From Marsupella aquatica (taxonomy: Eukaryota > Marchantiophyta): 64,000 nucleotides of DNA. The notes below the pieces were generated by a model. The model ran no database searches. It saw nothing but the letters and a program-made list of their open reading frames with translations, and was not told where the DNA came from. The number at the start of each line of letters is the position of its first letter. The stretch's first letter is position 1. Position numbers and translations under genes: made by a program. Positions 32,682-44,669 of the stretch are shown piece by piece. The stretch spans positions 18,848,001 to 18,912,000 of the forward strand of contig OZ316895.1 of NCBI GenBank assembly GCA_973895155.1. The letters run 5' to 3'.

Positions 32682-33121
32682 CTATTCGTGTGCAAAAAAG
32701 AACTTAGGGGCTATATGCTTTGTCCTATCTCCTTTAATGAATCCGGATGATATTTGCTCTACGCATGGTTGATTGTCTTCGTAAATGATGGTGGGCGAGT
32801 TGAGTTTAGGCATACCTATGGTTTCTTGGATGTAATCAATGACGTTTTGTAACCAGATGCATTCCCTGCTCGCCTCATAAAGGGCAATAATCTCTGAGTG
32901 GTTCAAAGATGTTGTTGTCAGAGTTTGTTTTGTGCTGCGCCAGGAGATTGTTGTAGGTCCAATTCTGAAAATATATCCGGTCTGTGATTTTGCATCTGTT
33001 GGGTCAAACAAATAGCCCGCATCTGCATATCCTATAAGTGTTAGGTCCATGGTAGCGGGATAAAATAATCTAAGGTCAATTGTTCCACTCAGGTAGCGTA
33101 GTATTCGCTTGAGCCCGTTCT
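32682..33121 (-). pseudogene. Copia A RNase H fragment, 3' of nested insert
   Basis: This continues the reverse transcriptase after the nested insertion: NGLKRILRYLSGTID, then GYADAGYLFDPTDAKSQTGY, SWRSTKQTLTTTSLNHSEI and IIYEDNQPCVEQI, all typical of Ty1/copia RNase H. A TAG at 32682-32684 replaces the Gln found at the equivalent place in copia C (HEQ). The frame continues as LGNTIDVKW after it. The codon at the insertion site, 33120-33122, is TAG where copia C has Trp. Confidence 0.85.
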
Positions 33122-33126
33122 AGTGC

Positions 33127-34051
33127 TGTGGTGCGTCCCCTGCCTCCCCAAACCCAAGAAACCCCCTTGCTTAAGCTGATTCCCGCAGGTTTTGTCCTTG
33201 GCGAGGCTGTTTCCGTGGCTTAGCGGCATGGGACGCTGCTAACTGTCCTTCAACTACTTCTATTAACATTTTACACACATATACTGGACAGATCCTTCAT
33301 CGGGTCATGAGATACTTAGCCGGCCTATTCTAGTCCCTCCCTTGTATTCCTCTCCTGGTCTTCCATTAGGTATGTTTGGATTCCGCCACCGAAATGATCC
33401 CCAATTGGCTTGGTTAAGCCGCTAAGACCTCTCTCAGCTCGACACATCCAACTCTCACTCCCCTGCTTACTTCTATTCCTCTATTAGTTGATGTGGGCAC
33501 TCTTCACACAAGTTAATGCGACACACAAATAGCAAAATGACTCCTTCTGACTGAGTTATACCCTGCACTTGCCATACAAACAGTACATCTCATACACAAG
33601 CTCTGCGAACTAAGCTGTGAGGCCAACTCTATTCAGTTCTTAAGTATGAGGAAACATGAATATACACAAGGGTCACTGTATAACTAACCGAGAGCTTCTC
33701 TTACTACTTGATCCCAGCCCTGCTGGTGCAACTAGAAACTTGCTAAAGAAGAGGTCGTGAACTCCCCGCAGCCCAGGTACTTATCCTGGTTATGGATCCT
33801 GCCTGATTCCTTGCAGCGTAAGCCTAATCTACCTACTATAATCTACCTAACTGTAATCTACCTAAGTATAGTGAGGCAGGAGCACAAGTGTCATCCACAC
33901 CCGTGGATCCAAAATCCCACTAATCTAAGTGTCAGGGCCGTCTCCTGATCCTGATCCTAAGTCTAAACTTGGAGATCAGCGCCCGCCCTGCCCACTCATG
34001 CCTCCTACCTCCACGTCCGCCCTCCCTAAAAGGGACGGCGCCCTTACACCG
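33127..34051. other. Noncoding right-hand (3') part of the nested element
   Basis: No coding homology. It holds three copies of a TAATCTACCTA-type motif near 33830-33865 and a TCCTGATCC duplication near 33945. On the minus strand it is downstream of the coiled-coil ORF. Confidence 0.4.
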
Positions 34052-37000
34052 TCACGACACCGGTGGCTGGTCCTCAATGGATGCCCCCAACGCTTCCTCC
34101 GCAGCCACTGCCGTTGGTCCGTCCTCTGACAGATTACCTGCCCCTGACCGAGTCAACTCTTCATCGGCCTGACTGGATCCACCATCGGCTTCGGCCTCAG
34201 CATCGGTCATGGCCTCTGCTACGGCTATGGCCTCCCCGGTATGTTCTAGTGGAGGATCCGGTACCTCGGCAGCATTACTGGTTCTCCCAGCCTCGGCCTT
34301 GCCATCTCCACTTCCTAGGACTGGTGAATCCACCACCGTGCCGATGCCAGAGGTTGGTGCCGGGTTTATCTTCTCGGTCACAACGGCTTGAGAAGCCGTA
34401 TAACTCCCAGACCTAGAAGGTTTTCGCTTCTTCTTCTTCCCTATTTCGACAGCCGGTTCCTTCCCCTTGACACTTACCTCCGGCACCGGGGTGAGTGTTA
34501 CGGCTTGTCCTTCGGCCAATACTACCCCTGGTAACTGGGTTCCCCCAATTGGAGTTGGACCTGAAGAAGCCAAGCATTTAAATACTGTGGCTTGTGTCTT
34601 CAGCCGCTCCGTTTGGTTGTCGGCCCGCCGCTGTAGGTTCTCCATCTTCCTCGTGATTTCCTCCAACTCCTCCTGGGTCTCGTCCAGGTCCTTGCGCGCC
34701 TCCTCCAGGTCCTTATTGGCTTCCTCCAATTCTTTTTTCAAGGTAGCCCTCTCCTCCTGGGTTGCTCTTAGCTCCTTGTCGAGCTCTACGACGACCACAG
34801 ACTCCATCTTATTCATCTTGGCATAAGTCTGGTCGAGCTGGTCATCCTTTTCACGCAGGTCGGCCTTGAAGCTGGCCGTCAGGGACGCAAGCTCCTGCTG
34901 CAGCGCAATAATCCCTTGATAGGATTTCCCTAACTCTGCTTCCTTCTGCTCAAGGGCTCCGTGGATATCTTCGAGCTCTCCTTTCAACACCCTCTCCCTT
35001 CTCTGAGTCTCCGCCATGGCCCGATTGTTGGTTGCTAAGTGGGCTTCCTCTGCATCCCTTAGCTCCCGCTTCCATTTCTCTCTCTCCTTAACTGCGTCGG
35101 CCAACTCTCCTTGGGTCCGAGTCAAAAACATCTTTGATAATCTGATTGTCAGACTGAGCGGTATCCAACTGCCCCTGCATGATGTTTAGCTCATGCTGGT
35201 TAATCCGCAACTCATCTTGGGCTTTCTTGGCCACCTGCAGGTCTTCCACCTCGGCTTCCTTCTCCCTAAGCCGCCGGATGACCTCGTCCTTCTTGCTTCT
35301 CTCAAAAGCCACCGCTTCTTCTAATCGGTGCTTTTCCAACATCTCCCTCTGGAAAAAGGGTCCCTGCTCCAACTCCTCCCCAAAGATGCTGAGCGCCAGG
35401 TCCCCACACATTTCCCCGTACTCCATGGCTCTATCCTTAGCATAGGTGGAGTAACTAGAAGTCATCGGCATCAACCACCGCGGCCTTTGCTCCCAAGCCA
35501 TCTTGCGGATTTCTTCTACGGTGGCAAGAGGGTTGCTTCTTTTTTCGGCAAGCCGCCTGATGTCCTCCGGCCAATCTCCTCCTGGTAAATCCTTCTCCCT
35601 AGCCAGGGCTGCTCTCTCTTCCTCCCTAAGTCGCTCCTGAAATTCTTGTGCCGTCTACTTTATGCCGTCAAAGCTCGGGGGAGCAACCTCTGGTGGGGGA
35701 GACTCGGGGTTACTCTACTGGGTGGGGGTCCCCTCGAACTACTCTTGGAAGCGTGGGGATAAATCGGCCACAGGTCCTTACTCTTGGAACATGATGATCC
35801 GACCCATAGCCGGAGTTATCATTGCTGTAGTCCTCCACCGCCTCCTCCACTACTTGGACTCCCGGCTCCTCTGCCTCTGATTCGGGGCTTGAGGCTCCCA
35901 CATACATTCGCACTCCCGGCCTGTGTTCCGGCCTCAATCTCTCCTTGGTTCCGGTAAAGGGGTCTTCCCTTCTGAGTCGGCTTAGGTCGACTTCTGGGGC
36001 AGCGTCCTGTATCCGTGCCGTTGCCGTTGCCGGAACCATTCTCTTTTCCTTCTCCAGCAATTTCAGCAGATTTTGCATGCCTGGTTGCTGCATCGGCAAG
36101 TCTTCTTTCCTTGGCCTAAACACCTGCTCGATCGTCAGACTGTCGGGCTGGTTGGGCTTCTCAGGTGCCGGTCTCTACTCCGGGACCTCCTCCGGTGCCC
36201 TTGCCAATAGGGGAAGTAATGGGGCAAAGATTTGACTTCTGGCATACCGGCACAACAGCGACATGTGATAGCCAAGCCGGGACACGCTTCCCACGCCGAT
36301 CACCTGCTGTTCCTCCTTCAAGATCTTCTTCAGTTGGTTGAGGAGGTACCCGTTGTAATCCCGGCTTGGGTCTGGCCTTTCTGCCAGGTAGACCTGAGCC
36401 TTGCCGATCTCTGCCCTCGGCAAGTTATAGTGCATGGTCACTCGCAAGAAATCGATCATCTCTCCGATGTGCGGGTTGGTGCAGGTGTTCCAAAAGAAGC
36501 CATTCTTCGTTGATGGTCCTAGGAATGACCGGAACTCCTTGTCAGGTAAGGTCTTCCTGGTATCAACCTTGGTCTTATTACCCATCGGCAAGCCAAACAC
36601 CTCAGCAATCACCCGGGGAGTGAGATAGAAATCCTTCCCATACACCCTCGTGGAATTGGTCTCGGGTTCCCATGATCCCACGAATTCTAATAAGTCTGAG
36701 TCCGACACCTCCGGCTTCAGCCATGGTAATCTTACGAAGGCTTCCAAGCCGGATCCGGCCATGAAGCCTTGGTACTTCTTGGTCTGCATGGCCGTAAAGC
36801 ATGCATCCTCCTCCCGTGCAAAGTGTAATTGCACTTCCTCCGGTAGGGTCACCGCCCAGCCTTTCCAGGTGTCATCGTTTGTTGGAATGGCATTGATGGG
36901 ATCGACCTCTTCCTCATCGGCTTCTCCCCTTGTCCTGCTCTGCTGCTCTGCTGGCTTCCTAGGTGCCGCTGACCTCGTTCTTTTTGCCGGGGTGGCCTCT

Positions 37001-37416
37001 TCGTTGTTGTTTCCTTTCCTTTTCATCTCGGCTGCCATGGATGTTTCTCCTAGCAAGGTTGCCTTTGTCCACCCCTCCGTGTTACCCTTCAACTCCCAAT
37101 GTAGGTCGTTGCAGCGATTTATGGCTTCCCGGATGTTGACGATTATGTTTTCGCAAAACAGAAGGTCATCGAGCTGATTGGCAGTAGGAGTCCACAAGAA
37201 CTCGGCCTTGATAAGTTCTCCTCCTAAGAAAGCCGTCTTCTGCAGTTCCCAGAGCCGAGCGAGCTCCTGCCATTCTCGAGCTGCTCTCTCTGATTCTTCG
37301 TCCTCGTAAGTCCTGACGTACTCACCTGCCCGTTCGAACAGGCATCCCCAAAAATGTGCCGCTTGATTGACGTTGCTCATACCCTCCTTGAGTCGATCGT
37401 TGGTATCTGTTCCCAC
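34052..37416 (-). pseudogene. Coiled-coil protein of the nested element, decayed
   Basis: The frame opens at 37416; the first ATG is at 37380. The first 400 residues contain a Lys/Arg-rich linker (KRTRSAAPRKPAEQQSRTRG) and a domain with GSWEPETNSTRVYGKDFYLT and VIAEVFGLPMGNKTK, reminiscent of the plant mobile domain family in retroelements, but I cannot assign it firmly. A TAG at 36175-36177 interrupts it and the frame continues to 35710. Several TAGs and a frame change follow near 35650-35760, then 35501-35088, then another frame change in a T run near 35130. The C-terminal part (35131-34052) is a long coiled coil (KKELEEANKDLEEARKDLDE) with a Lys-rich patch and an acidic tail. It could be a gag-like structural protein. 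Confidence 0.6.
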
Positions 37417-37441
37417 CCCGAGTGCTTGTCTAAGCAGCTGA

Positions 37442-37758
37442 CAGCATTTAGCCTCCCATAGTCGTCTGCCCAGTTCGTTCTTGCAAATGAGCCACTATTC
37501 CTCGCGAGCGGTCCTTACCCCTCTCCTCCTCTGGTCTCCCCTCCCGTTGGTCACCCCTAGCCGCCGACGCTTAGCGCGCCCTAACCCTAATCGTGTTCTC
37601 TCCCCCGACGTCCTTACTTCCGGCCTTGGCCTGGGTTCCATAGTCACCCTTAATTGTTTATATTTTCCTTGTTTGTGGTCCTATACTAAGGTGTTTCCAG
37701 GGTACACTCCTGCTTTACCATGTAAACCGGGCTTAGTGATTCCTGGCTAGGCATCACA
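37442..37758. other. Nested element 5' leader
   Basis: Upstream of the coiled-coil ORF on the minus strand. It contains TTAGGGTTAGGGCGCG and ends at the element terminus TGTGATGCC (minus strand). It probably holds the promoter and any left terminal repeat. Confidence 0.4.
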
Positions 37759-37763
37759 AGTGC

Positions 37764-38900
37764 CTAATCATGTGTTGTGAGCTATGTCGGGATAGCAGGT
37801 TGACAGCAAAGGCAATATCCGGGCAAGTCTGGGAGGCTAAGAAGAGTAGTGCCCCGATGATGGACAAGTATGGTTTCTTGGGGCCAAGAAGTGGCTCTTG
37901 TTTGGTTCTTTTCCGAAATATATCTTTCTCTTTGTCTAGTGAACATAAGTCCATTGGTGATCTTACTGATTTCACTGTATGCATGTTGAATTGTTTCAGG
38001 ATCCTGCGGGTATAAGTTGATTGGTGGATGAATACTCCACTCGTAAGGTGTTTGAACTGCAGTCCGAGGCAGAATGCAGTTCTGCCTAAATCTCTGGTTT
38101 CAAATACTCGATTCAAACTGTTTAATTGTATCCAGTACGATCTTTTTTGTGCCAAATAGGTTTAGATCATCCACATAGATGGCCACTATGATTATTTCAT
38201 GTCCTTCGTGTTTAATGAATAGGCACGGGGTAAGGTCTGAGGTCTTGAAACCCATGGCCAACATCTCATGTTTGAAATGTTTATACTAGGTGCGTCCACT
38301 TTGCTTCAAGCCATACATGGATCGGAGGACCTGGACAGCGAAACGAGTTCTTGCATGAAGTGCCTTCTCGTTCAGTTTGGGCTTAGTAGAAGCTTGCCAT
38401 CCTATTGCTTTTGCAGTGTTGTATAACACTGTTTTGTTTGTGTGGCCAAAAGGGCCTTCGCTCATAGTGTTTGTGTCTAGATGCCCCTTCTCCCCCTGAA
38501 TGTGGTGGTTTACTCTGGTTATAAGTTCAGGAGGGGCTTCCATATAGATCGTAGTGTCAAGGTGACCGTATAGGTAAGCGGTCCTATGTCCAGTTGATGC
38601 ATTATAAGTTTATGGTGTATGGCGAATGCTATTAGGTATTTGTACGTTATCACGTCCATTACCGGTGAGTAAGTTTAGTCATAGTCTCTGCCTGGGATTT
38701 GTGTGAATCCTCTGGCTACTAATCTGGCTTTGTATCTCACAATCGCTCCCTTTGCATTCCTCTTTTTGATGTATGTCCATTTGTAGCCCGTGAGGTGAAC
38801 CTCCGGTGGAGCTGGTTTAATCGGGCCAAACGCTTGCCGTGAGATCAAGGAGTCGAGTTCAGAATTGATTGCAGTTTGCCATTCTTGCCAGTCTTTTTGC
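37764..38900 (-). pseudogene. Copia A reverse transcriptase, broken
   Basis: Minus-strand copia reverse transcriptase in several frames: SELDSLISRQAFGP, YKARLVARGFTQIPGRDYD, the catalytic IYVDDLNLFGTK near 38150-38190, GLQFKHLTSGVFIHQSTY and CPDIAFAVNLLSRHSSQ. An in-frame TAA near 38676 and a stretch around 38300-38560 in shifted frames show decay. The gene is cut at 37763 by the nested element and resumes at 33121. Confidence 0.85.
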
Positions 38901-39885
38901 TATATAGACTTACGTATATAGTCAGTATAGAATGTATATGTTTGGACGGCATAGAATCCCAGTGGGAAAGCTGTGAGGGTTTCTTTGATCTCCACGCCTC
39001 TCGGGGTCTGGGCTAGGATGTGTAGCACCTCTTGATTTTCCTGTATGCTGGTGTGAATGTGCAGGCCATTCTCGCGAATGTCCTTGAAGCTCAGGAGATT
39101 TTGTGTAGCCCTCGGAGCATAAATGGCGGACTTGATATGGATAATTGTGCCTTTGGGTAGCTTTAGTCTTGCTGGGCCGTTCCCTTCTTCCAACTGATGG
39201 TGTCCCATTATTGTTGTGACTCTTCTTTGGGATGGAATTATGTATTTGAAGTAAGCTTTGATCCTTAATATTGAATGAGAAGTTCCGCTATCTAGTATGC
39301 AGTGGTATGGATCATTCAAAGTTGCGGACATCTCTGATTGAAAAGCAAGGTGCAGTTCAGGTAATAGTTCTGGAGTTTCTAAGAATGCTCCGTGTGTTTC
39401 ATATTCTGCGTTGTTTTGATTTTTCTGATATAAAGCAACAAGATGTGCTGGGGCTCGACATGCTTTCTTAATATGTCCTCTAGTGCCACACCTATGACAA
39501 ATTTGCGGGTTCTCGGACTTATCTGGATTGTTGTTGTTTCTGGTCCAGTTGTTCCGGAACCTGCCTGGTTGTGATCTCCCTCGGCCTCTTCCTCCCCGGT
39601 ATGAGCTTCTTCCTCCACGTTGGGAGGAATTTCCACGTCCACGGTAGGTTTGTCGTCCCCTATATTTCCCTCTCCCTCCAAATGAGTTGTTGAATCCTTG
39701 TCTTGGTGTGTTGAAATGGGTTTCAGGGTTCGCTTGTGGAGGTAGGGTGTCGGGTGGTCGTTGTTTCGTATTTTGCAGCAGTAAAATTTGGTATTTTTCT
39801 GCTAACAACATATGTGCAATTAACTCTGAATATGTTGTGAATCTCATATTTTGGTATTGGGTGGATATTACCAGGTTCGTTGAGT
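38900..39885 (-). pseudogene. Copia A gag C-terminus and protease
   Basis: An Arg/Gly-rich stretch (GGRGKYRGRQTYRGRG) precedes a CCHC zinc knuckle, CHRCGTRGHIKKAC, near residue 117 of the open frame from 39847. Then comes the aspartic protease motif CILDSGTSHSIL, followed by AIYAPRATQNLLSFKDI. The frame stops at 38900, and reverse transcriptase sequence begins within a few codons, so the GAG-pre-integrase and integrase domains (about 400 residues in related elements) are deleted. Confidence 0.85.
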
Positions 39886-40329
39886 GGAAGTTGAGAGGGT
39901 CTTCTCAATTTGTTCTTTGTCATTAACCGGGTGGCCGCATATTGCTAATTGCGAAACAATGCGAAACAATTTGCTGTTGTATTCTACGATCGTCTTGTGA
40001 TCCTGTACACGGAGGTTAATCCAGTTGTGCCGCGCTGCAGGGAGAAAAATGGTGCCGGTATGATCAAATCTGGCGTGGAGTTCATCCCAAAGTACTCTAG
40101 GATTATATGCATTCGTGTACTGGCGTTTTAAAGAATTGGCGAGGTGGTGGCGGATCAGAATTAGCGCCTTAGCCTTTTCCTGTAGTGTGGGGCCGTTGTC
40201 TGTCAGAATTGTGTCCTCCAGATTTTTAGATGCGAGGTGGGCCTCAACATCTAGTGTCCAAGACAAGAAGTTTGAGCCATCGATGCATAGGGCTTGGAAG
40301 TAGAGCTTCTCAATAGTATTAGTAGTCAT
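39868..40329 (-). pseudogene. Copia A gag N-terminal part (UBN2-like)
   Basis: Starts at the ATG at 40329 (MTTNTIEKLYFQALCIDGSN). It contains LSWTLDVEAHLASKNL, IRHHLANSLKRQY, LWDELHARFDHT and IVEYNSKLFRIVSQLAICG, the copia gag (UBN2) pattern. A one-base loss near 39878 shifts the frame: it ends STSTQRTW here, whereas the adjacent frame continues as FHSTNLVISTQYQN into the zinc-knuckle part. Confidence 0.85.
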
Positions 40330-40699
40330 TGTGCCCAAGTGAGGTTTGCGTTTAGAGGTTGTAATATGATGCGGGACCTCGCTGCTCAGTTGTGTCTAGT
40401 GATGTTTAACTGTTGTCAGTAATTTCTGCCCAGGATAGATGTAGGGAATTTATCCTTAAAGATTTTGAAAGGATCAATGTAAGATTGCAGCAATTGAATG
40501 ATGCATGAGTTGATGCGGATTGATTATACCCAATTTTGCATTTTATCTCGACGAAATCTGGTGTAGAATTACTATCTATGGGTTCACAGACCTCGGGCGT
40601 TCTTGGTTTGAGTGCCACTGAGGTCCCCACAGATCCGCCTGTAATCTTCCGAGGTCAATGCTCTCCCAAAATCGATGTCTCCTTCAAAAAATTTGATGA

Positions 40700-40719
40700 G
40701 CACCTTCGTGCTGATAACG
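40700..40719 (-). other. Copia A primer-binding region
   Basis: The minus strand reads CGTTATCAGCACGAAGGTGC immediately after the 5' LTR. The same motif with one change follows the LTR of copia B (51065-51084). GTTATCAGCACGA is a recurrent primer site of plant copia elements; the tRNA used is not decided here. Confidence 0.65.
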
Positions 40720-40850
40720 TGTTAAACATTACAATGATCCGAATGCTTTATTCATCTTCCTTCATATACATAGTAGGTTGCTAAGGTGGTTGGTTATGTA
40801 ACCGCCTTAGTCCTAACCTTTGGGTAGACCTAACCTAAGGGGTTATAACA
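40720..40850 (-). repeat. Copia A 5' LTR
   Basis: 131 bp, TGTTAAACATTAC to GGTTATAACA on the plus strand. It differs from the other LTR at two positions (GTAACC for GTTACC, CCTTTGGG for CCCTTGGG). On the minus strand it is the upstream LTR with the promoter. Confidence 0.93.
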
Positions 40851-40855
40851 ATAGT

Positions 40856-43800
40856 GATATTTTGGAGCTTGGTGGATTCACTGCAAACACTGTTGGCACA
40901 ACGTGAGCTCCAAATTATATATATTCTTAGTTTTATAATAAAGGTTTTACTTAGCGTAGGAAGTACCTGCCAGGAAACCAAACTAAAACCAATTGAGCAT
41001 GAGTGCTCCCAAAGTCTTGAAGGAGGCATGCTGGAATTATAAATCATCTGCCTCGTACCCGGCCTCGTACCTCTTGGCTTGTACCATGTCCAACTGTTGC
41101 CCAGATCACTGCGGCTGTCTTGTTTAGTCTTGTCTGTTCCTGACTTTGTTTACTTTTGTCTGTTCCTGATTTTTACGTACATCACTTTTTCAGTCTCCCA
41201 ATCCATTTTTTGGTTATAATTTAAAATTTGGACCTCTACTGTAGCTGTCTTGTTTGTTATCCTTTTCATCTCCGAATTACTCTAACCTCCCACGTACATA
41301 ATGCTTATGTTATTTCAATTTTGAAATTAACTGAACCCCCCCCTTCCGTGAACTTCTTTCTCTGCCCTTCTCTGCCATTGATTGAAAAGAAAAATTGCTC
41401 AGGGCACTGCTTGAGCACACAAGCTCATTGTTCCAACTGAATTTCACTAGTGCATCACACCGTACCCGCTGTATGTTTGTTGTATGTTATATTTAAGTTA
41501 AAATTAAATCAAGAATTATTATGACTTTCTTATGGGCCCTAACCCGTGGCCCACGCCTCCTTGACCTGGGCACATAATATGAGGTTTGCACGTTCTGCAC
41601 TGGTTAAAAGTTGATGATTATGAATCTTAAGATAACTTCTAGTTTTCACATGCAGGACGACTAGAAAAGGAGGAGACTAAAAACAAACACGTCCTATTAT
41701 TTCATATTAACACAATAAAAATTAAGCTAAGAAAACTTACCCCTCCACATTTCATTGTGAATAACTCAATCAAAATGGTCAAAAATTCACTGTCACTTTA
41801 AGTGCAGCTTACCTAGTCTTCTAGCACATCTTGAAAGGTAAAAGAAAGTTAGATTATTATTTTTAATAAAGTAAAATAGTCAAGCATTAGAAGGATGTAC
41901 CTATGTCCTGCATCCCTCAATGAATATTGAATGTGAGAAAAAAGTTAAATTTGTTTTTTCCTTGCCTGTTTTCACTTTACTACTTTTGACCTCTGGCAGT
42001 GTTCACAATTCTTGTTTCTAGCCCTTTACTATAGCTGCCTCCAAAACATGTACTTTTTGTATTGCTTTTTGCCTTGAAATAGAAAGCTGACCCATCCAAG
42101 AGAGGATAGACCCTCAACTCAAGAGAGTGTGCCTCTGGAGTAGCCCACAAGGGGTCACACCCAAGGATCCAATACCCAGACCGGGAGGGAGAGAAGGTTG
42201 AACCAGAGCCCCAAAGTGGACCGGCCAGGGGCTGAGGAGAAACCAGGACTCCCTCCCACCACCACTACCCCTCGCTCACCCTCCCCCACACACACTCCAC
42301 AACACTTGCATGTGGAGGGGGGATTGAACCTGGTACCTCTCGGTTCTAGGCTAATTGAAATATGTACTCTTTGAATTGGGACATTTCTGCATTTCTCACC
42401 ATGTGAGGAGTAATTCTCCTCCTCTCCAGTGAGTGAAACAGGTGCCTTAGAAAAGGGAAGTTTTTGAATTTTTTTTGTGCGTGCCTAACAACATGAAATG
42501 GAAAGGGCACCTAACAAATGATTTTGTGCAACCCGCCCAAAAAGCACTCAGTGTTGTTTCCCTCCATTGGGGAAAGGAGCCAACTAAGTACTCTAAGTGC
42601 AAAAGCCAAGTGTGGTGTCACCTGAGGTTTTTTCATACCTCTCAATGACGTGGTTAAGAGGTGCCATGTCTCATGGAAATCAATCTTTTGTCTTTTCTAT
42701 TCCCCTAGCTTGCTGCTTCTCCAGTTCTCCCTTGGTGCCCTCACCCTTCCTGTCCAAAATGCAACCTTGGATCCCCTACCCCCTACTCCTTTCCATCCTT
42801 GGTTTTAACTCAAATTTTCCACCCAGAAAAGGAAAGAAGACCCAGAACAAACATGCCAGAACAACAATCATACACAACAGCATATTTCTGCATCTCCCCT
42901 TGCTGGGCAATAGCACCCTTTTCTGTTTTGCCTTCCTGTCTAAAATGCTACCTTAGGTTCCCCATCCCCGGTTTGGCCTTAATGGGAAAATCAGGGGTCT
43001 GGACCCTGTCACCCATCACTTCGAACACCCGATAGTCCTGACCGTGCAGTCCCAACCCCGGCCCCGACTCCGAACTGGGGACAGGCTCACTAAATCAGGG
43101 GGGTCCGGGGGAGCCTGGGACCGGGCCGGGAAGGGGTTTGGAAGAATTTGGGACCGGCTGGGGAATAAAGAGGAATGTACGTCATTTGGCCCCTTTTGGA
43201 GCCATAATGTGACAAGTTTATGTGTCTGGCAACACGTAAACTTGCCCGTCAACTCAAACCAGGTCCCGTCTCCTTCTCCTGTAAGTTGTGGCAAATAAAG
43301 TGATGAAACACAAGTAAAGACAAATCTAAGCTACCATTCGTGCACACACGTCCAGGGAATTCCTTAATAGGTTTTAATTGGGATCCTGTAGACCGTTTGG
43401 AGTTTATTGAATTGGCCATGTGATATAATTTTCTGAATTCAGATTGTACACCAAAATAGAACACAATTACAGAAACAAAAAGCCATTGTGGCGCTGCTGT
43501 TGTTGTAGGCTACTCTTCTGGCCTCCTTGTGGAGTTGTCCTTTTCTTGTTCAGTTGGTGTGGTGTCGTTTGCTTCCCCTTTCTCTAATCTTGTGGGTTTA
43601 ACAAAATCATGTAAAAAATACTCCCGGTAAATTACTGTCAAAAACGAAACACATTAACACAAACAGCCAGGCCCCACAAGAATTAAAGTGTCACCCAAAC
43701 CAAGAAGCATCTGGGAAGGGGGCAACTGGTACAGAAGGAGGACTGGACAAGCACAGCCTCCCTCCAAGCTTGACATAGCAACGGGGAGACAAATAATGGA

Positions 43801-44620
43801 GTAACAAACCAAAGGACATTCATTAACAGGTGTTCAAATAAACTCAGGTTGTAGTGTCGCTCATGAAGCAGTAGACAGTAGCTAAAAGCGGTGTTCGACT
43901 GTTCGTGTGATCCCCCCCCGAAATCTGTTGACGACTGTTGTCGTAGCCGGGACCAATTACGGATCGAAGAAACGACGACTCGGCTACGTAGATGCCGACG
44001 ACAACCACAGGAAGTGTTGTCGGCGCCAAGGCACTCCCCCACACCAACCCTGGAGAAAGCTGATCGAGCGAGATTAATCTTCAACATATTGACAATGTAT
44101 ATGACCCCGTCAAAATCCCAGTAAATAAGTGATTCAGAGGTCGTGTACCGTACATGGCCCGGGACATCTACTTATCGAGTGAATGCATGCATGAGATCTA
44201 CAGGTGTGCGCTTGAACGAACGTACGGAAATTGGCATTGACAGATAGATTCCGGTTCGACACTTTACACATCGGTCTACAATAGTAGGCCAGCATCAGCC
44301 ATGAACTTGTTTAGTTTATCGAAAATGTATGAACGGAAAGGTTTTCTCCTGCTTTGACCTTACCTGACACCCCTGCCCTCAAATGGGAGTACCGAAGACA
44401 TAATTCGTACTAACATACAAGAAAAGGATGGATGGAATGATATTATGTATAGGATAACGCAGCTCTAGGCAGCCATTATTGGGCTGCAACGGGGTGACCA
44501 GGTTCTGACAGGAAGTTGACCGGCGTAGCCGGGAAACTGACTGGAAGAACCGGGGAACACCGGTAAAGCCCACTAATGGACGGCCTAGATCTGCGTTAAC
44601 TTGCGTAATCTAGGTCGACT
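40856..44620. other. Unrecognised region with minor duplications
   Basis: No conserved gene. CCTTCCTGTCCAAAATGCAA near 42748 recurs as a diverged copy near 42930. ORFs at 42597-42956 and 43683-44087 (minus) lack recognisable domains. A SINE-like segment lies at 42100-42350. Confidence 0.3.
42090..42355 (-). mobile_element. Possible tRNA-derived SINE
   Basis: On the minus strand there is an A-box-like TAGCCTAGAACC and, 22 bases on, a B-box-like GGTTCAATCCC (near 42325-42335), followed by about 220 bases of GC-rich body. The box spacing is short for a tRNA promoter, and no target duplication or tail was confirmed. Confidence 0.25.
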
Positions 44621-44669
44621 GTGTTAGTTACTGGATAAACCCGTTTTGGCAAATGGGAAGTAGGCGTCA

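Larger units (their letters stand above)
33127..37758 (-). mobile_element. Nested TG..CA element with coiled-coil ORF, inside copia A
   Basis: A 4,632-bp insertion flanked by the perfect 5-bp duplication AGTGC (33122-33126 and 37759-37763), interrupting the copia A RT/RNase H gene. It starts TGTGGTGC and ends GCATCACA, so the ends form a short imperfect inverted repeat of the TG...CA type, as in LTR elements. I could not see long direct LTRs, so it is either a non-autonomous LTR derivative with hard-to-see LTRs or another class. It encodes a long protein on the minus strand with no reverse transcriptase, integrase or protease. Confidence 0.8.
31755..40850 (-). mobile_element. Copia element A, complete ends, minus strand, integrase lost
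   Basis: A Ty1/copia LTR retrotransposon defined by two 131-bp LTRs and a perfect 5-bp target duplication ATAGT (31750-31754 and 40851-40855). It encodes gag with a CCHC knuckle, protease, reverse transcriptase and RNase H on the minus strand. The whole integrase region is missing between protease and reverse transcriptase near 38900. A second element is inserted at 33127-37758. The two LTRs differ at two positions, so the insertion is not very recent. Frameshifts and stops make it non-autonomous. Confidence 0.93.

Noticed and set aside
18744-36177. Reassigned TAG codon (alternative genetic code)
   Set aside because: TAG also serves as the natural stop of several ORFs here, and copia comparisons show TAG replacing both Gln and Trp, so mutation is the better explanation.
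37573-37595. Telomere-like TTAGGGTTAGGG
   Set aside because: Only two units inside the leader of the nested element; not a telomeric array.
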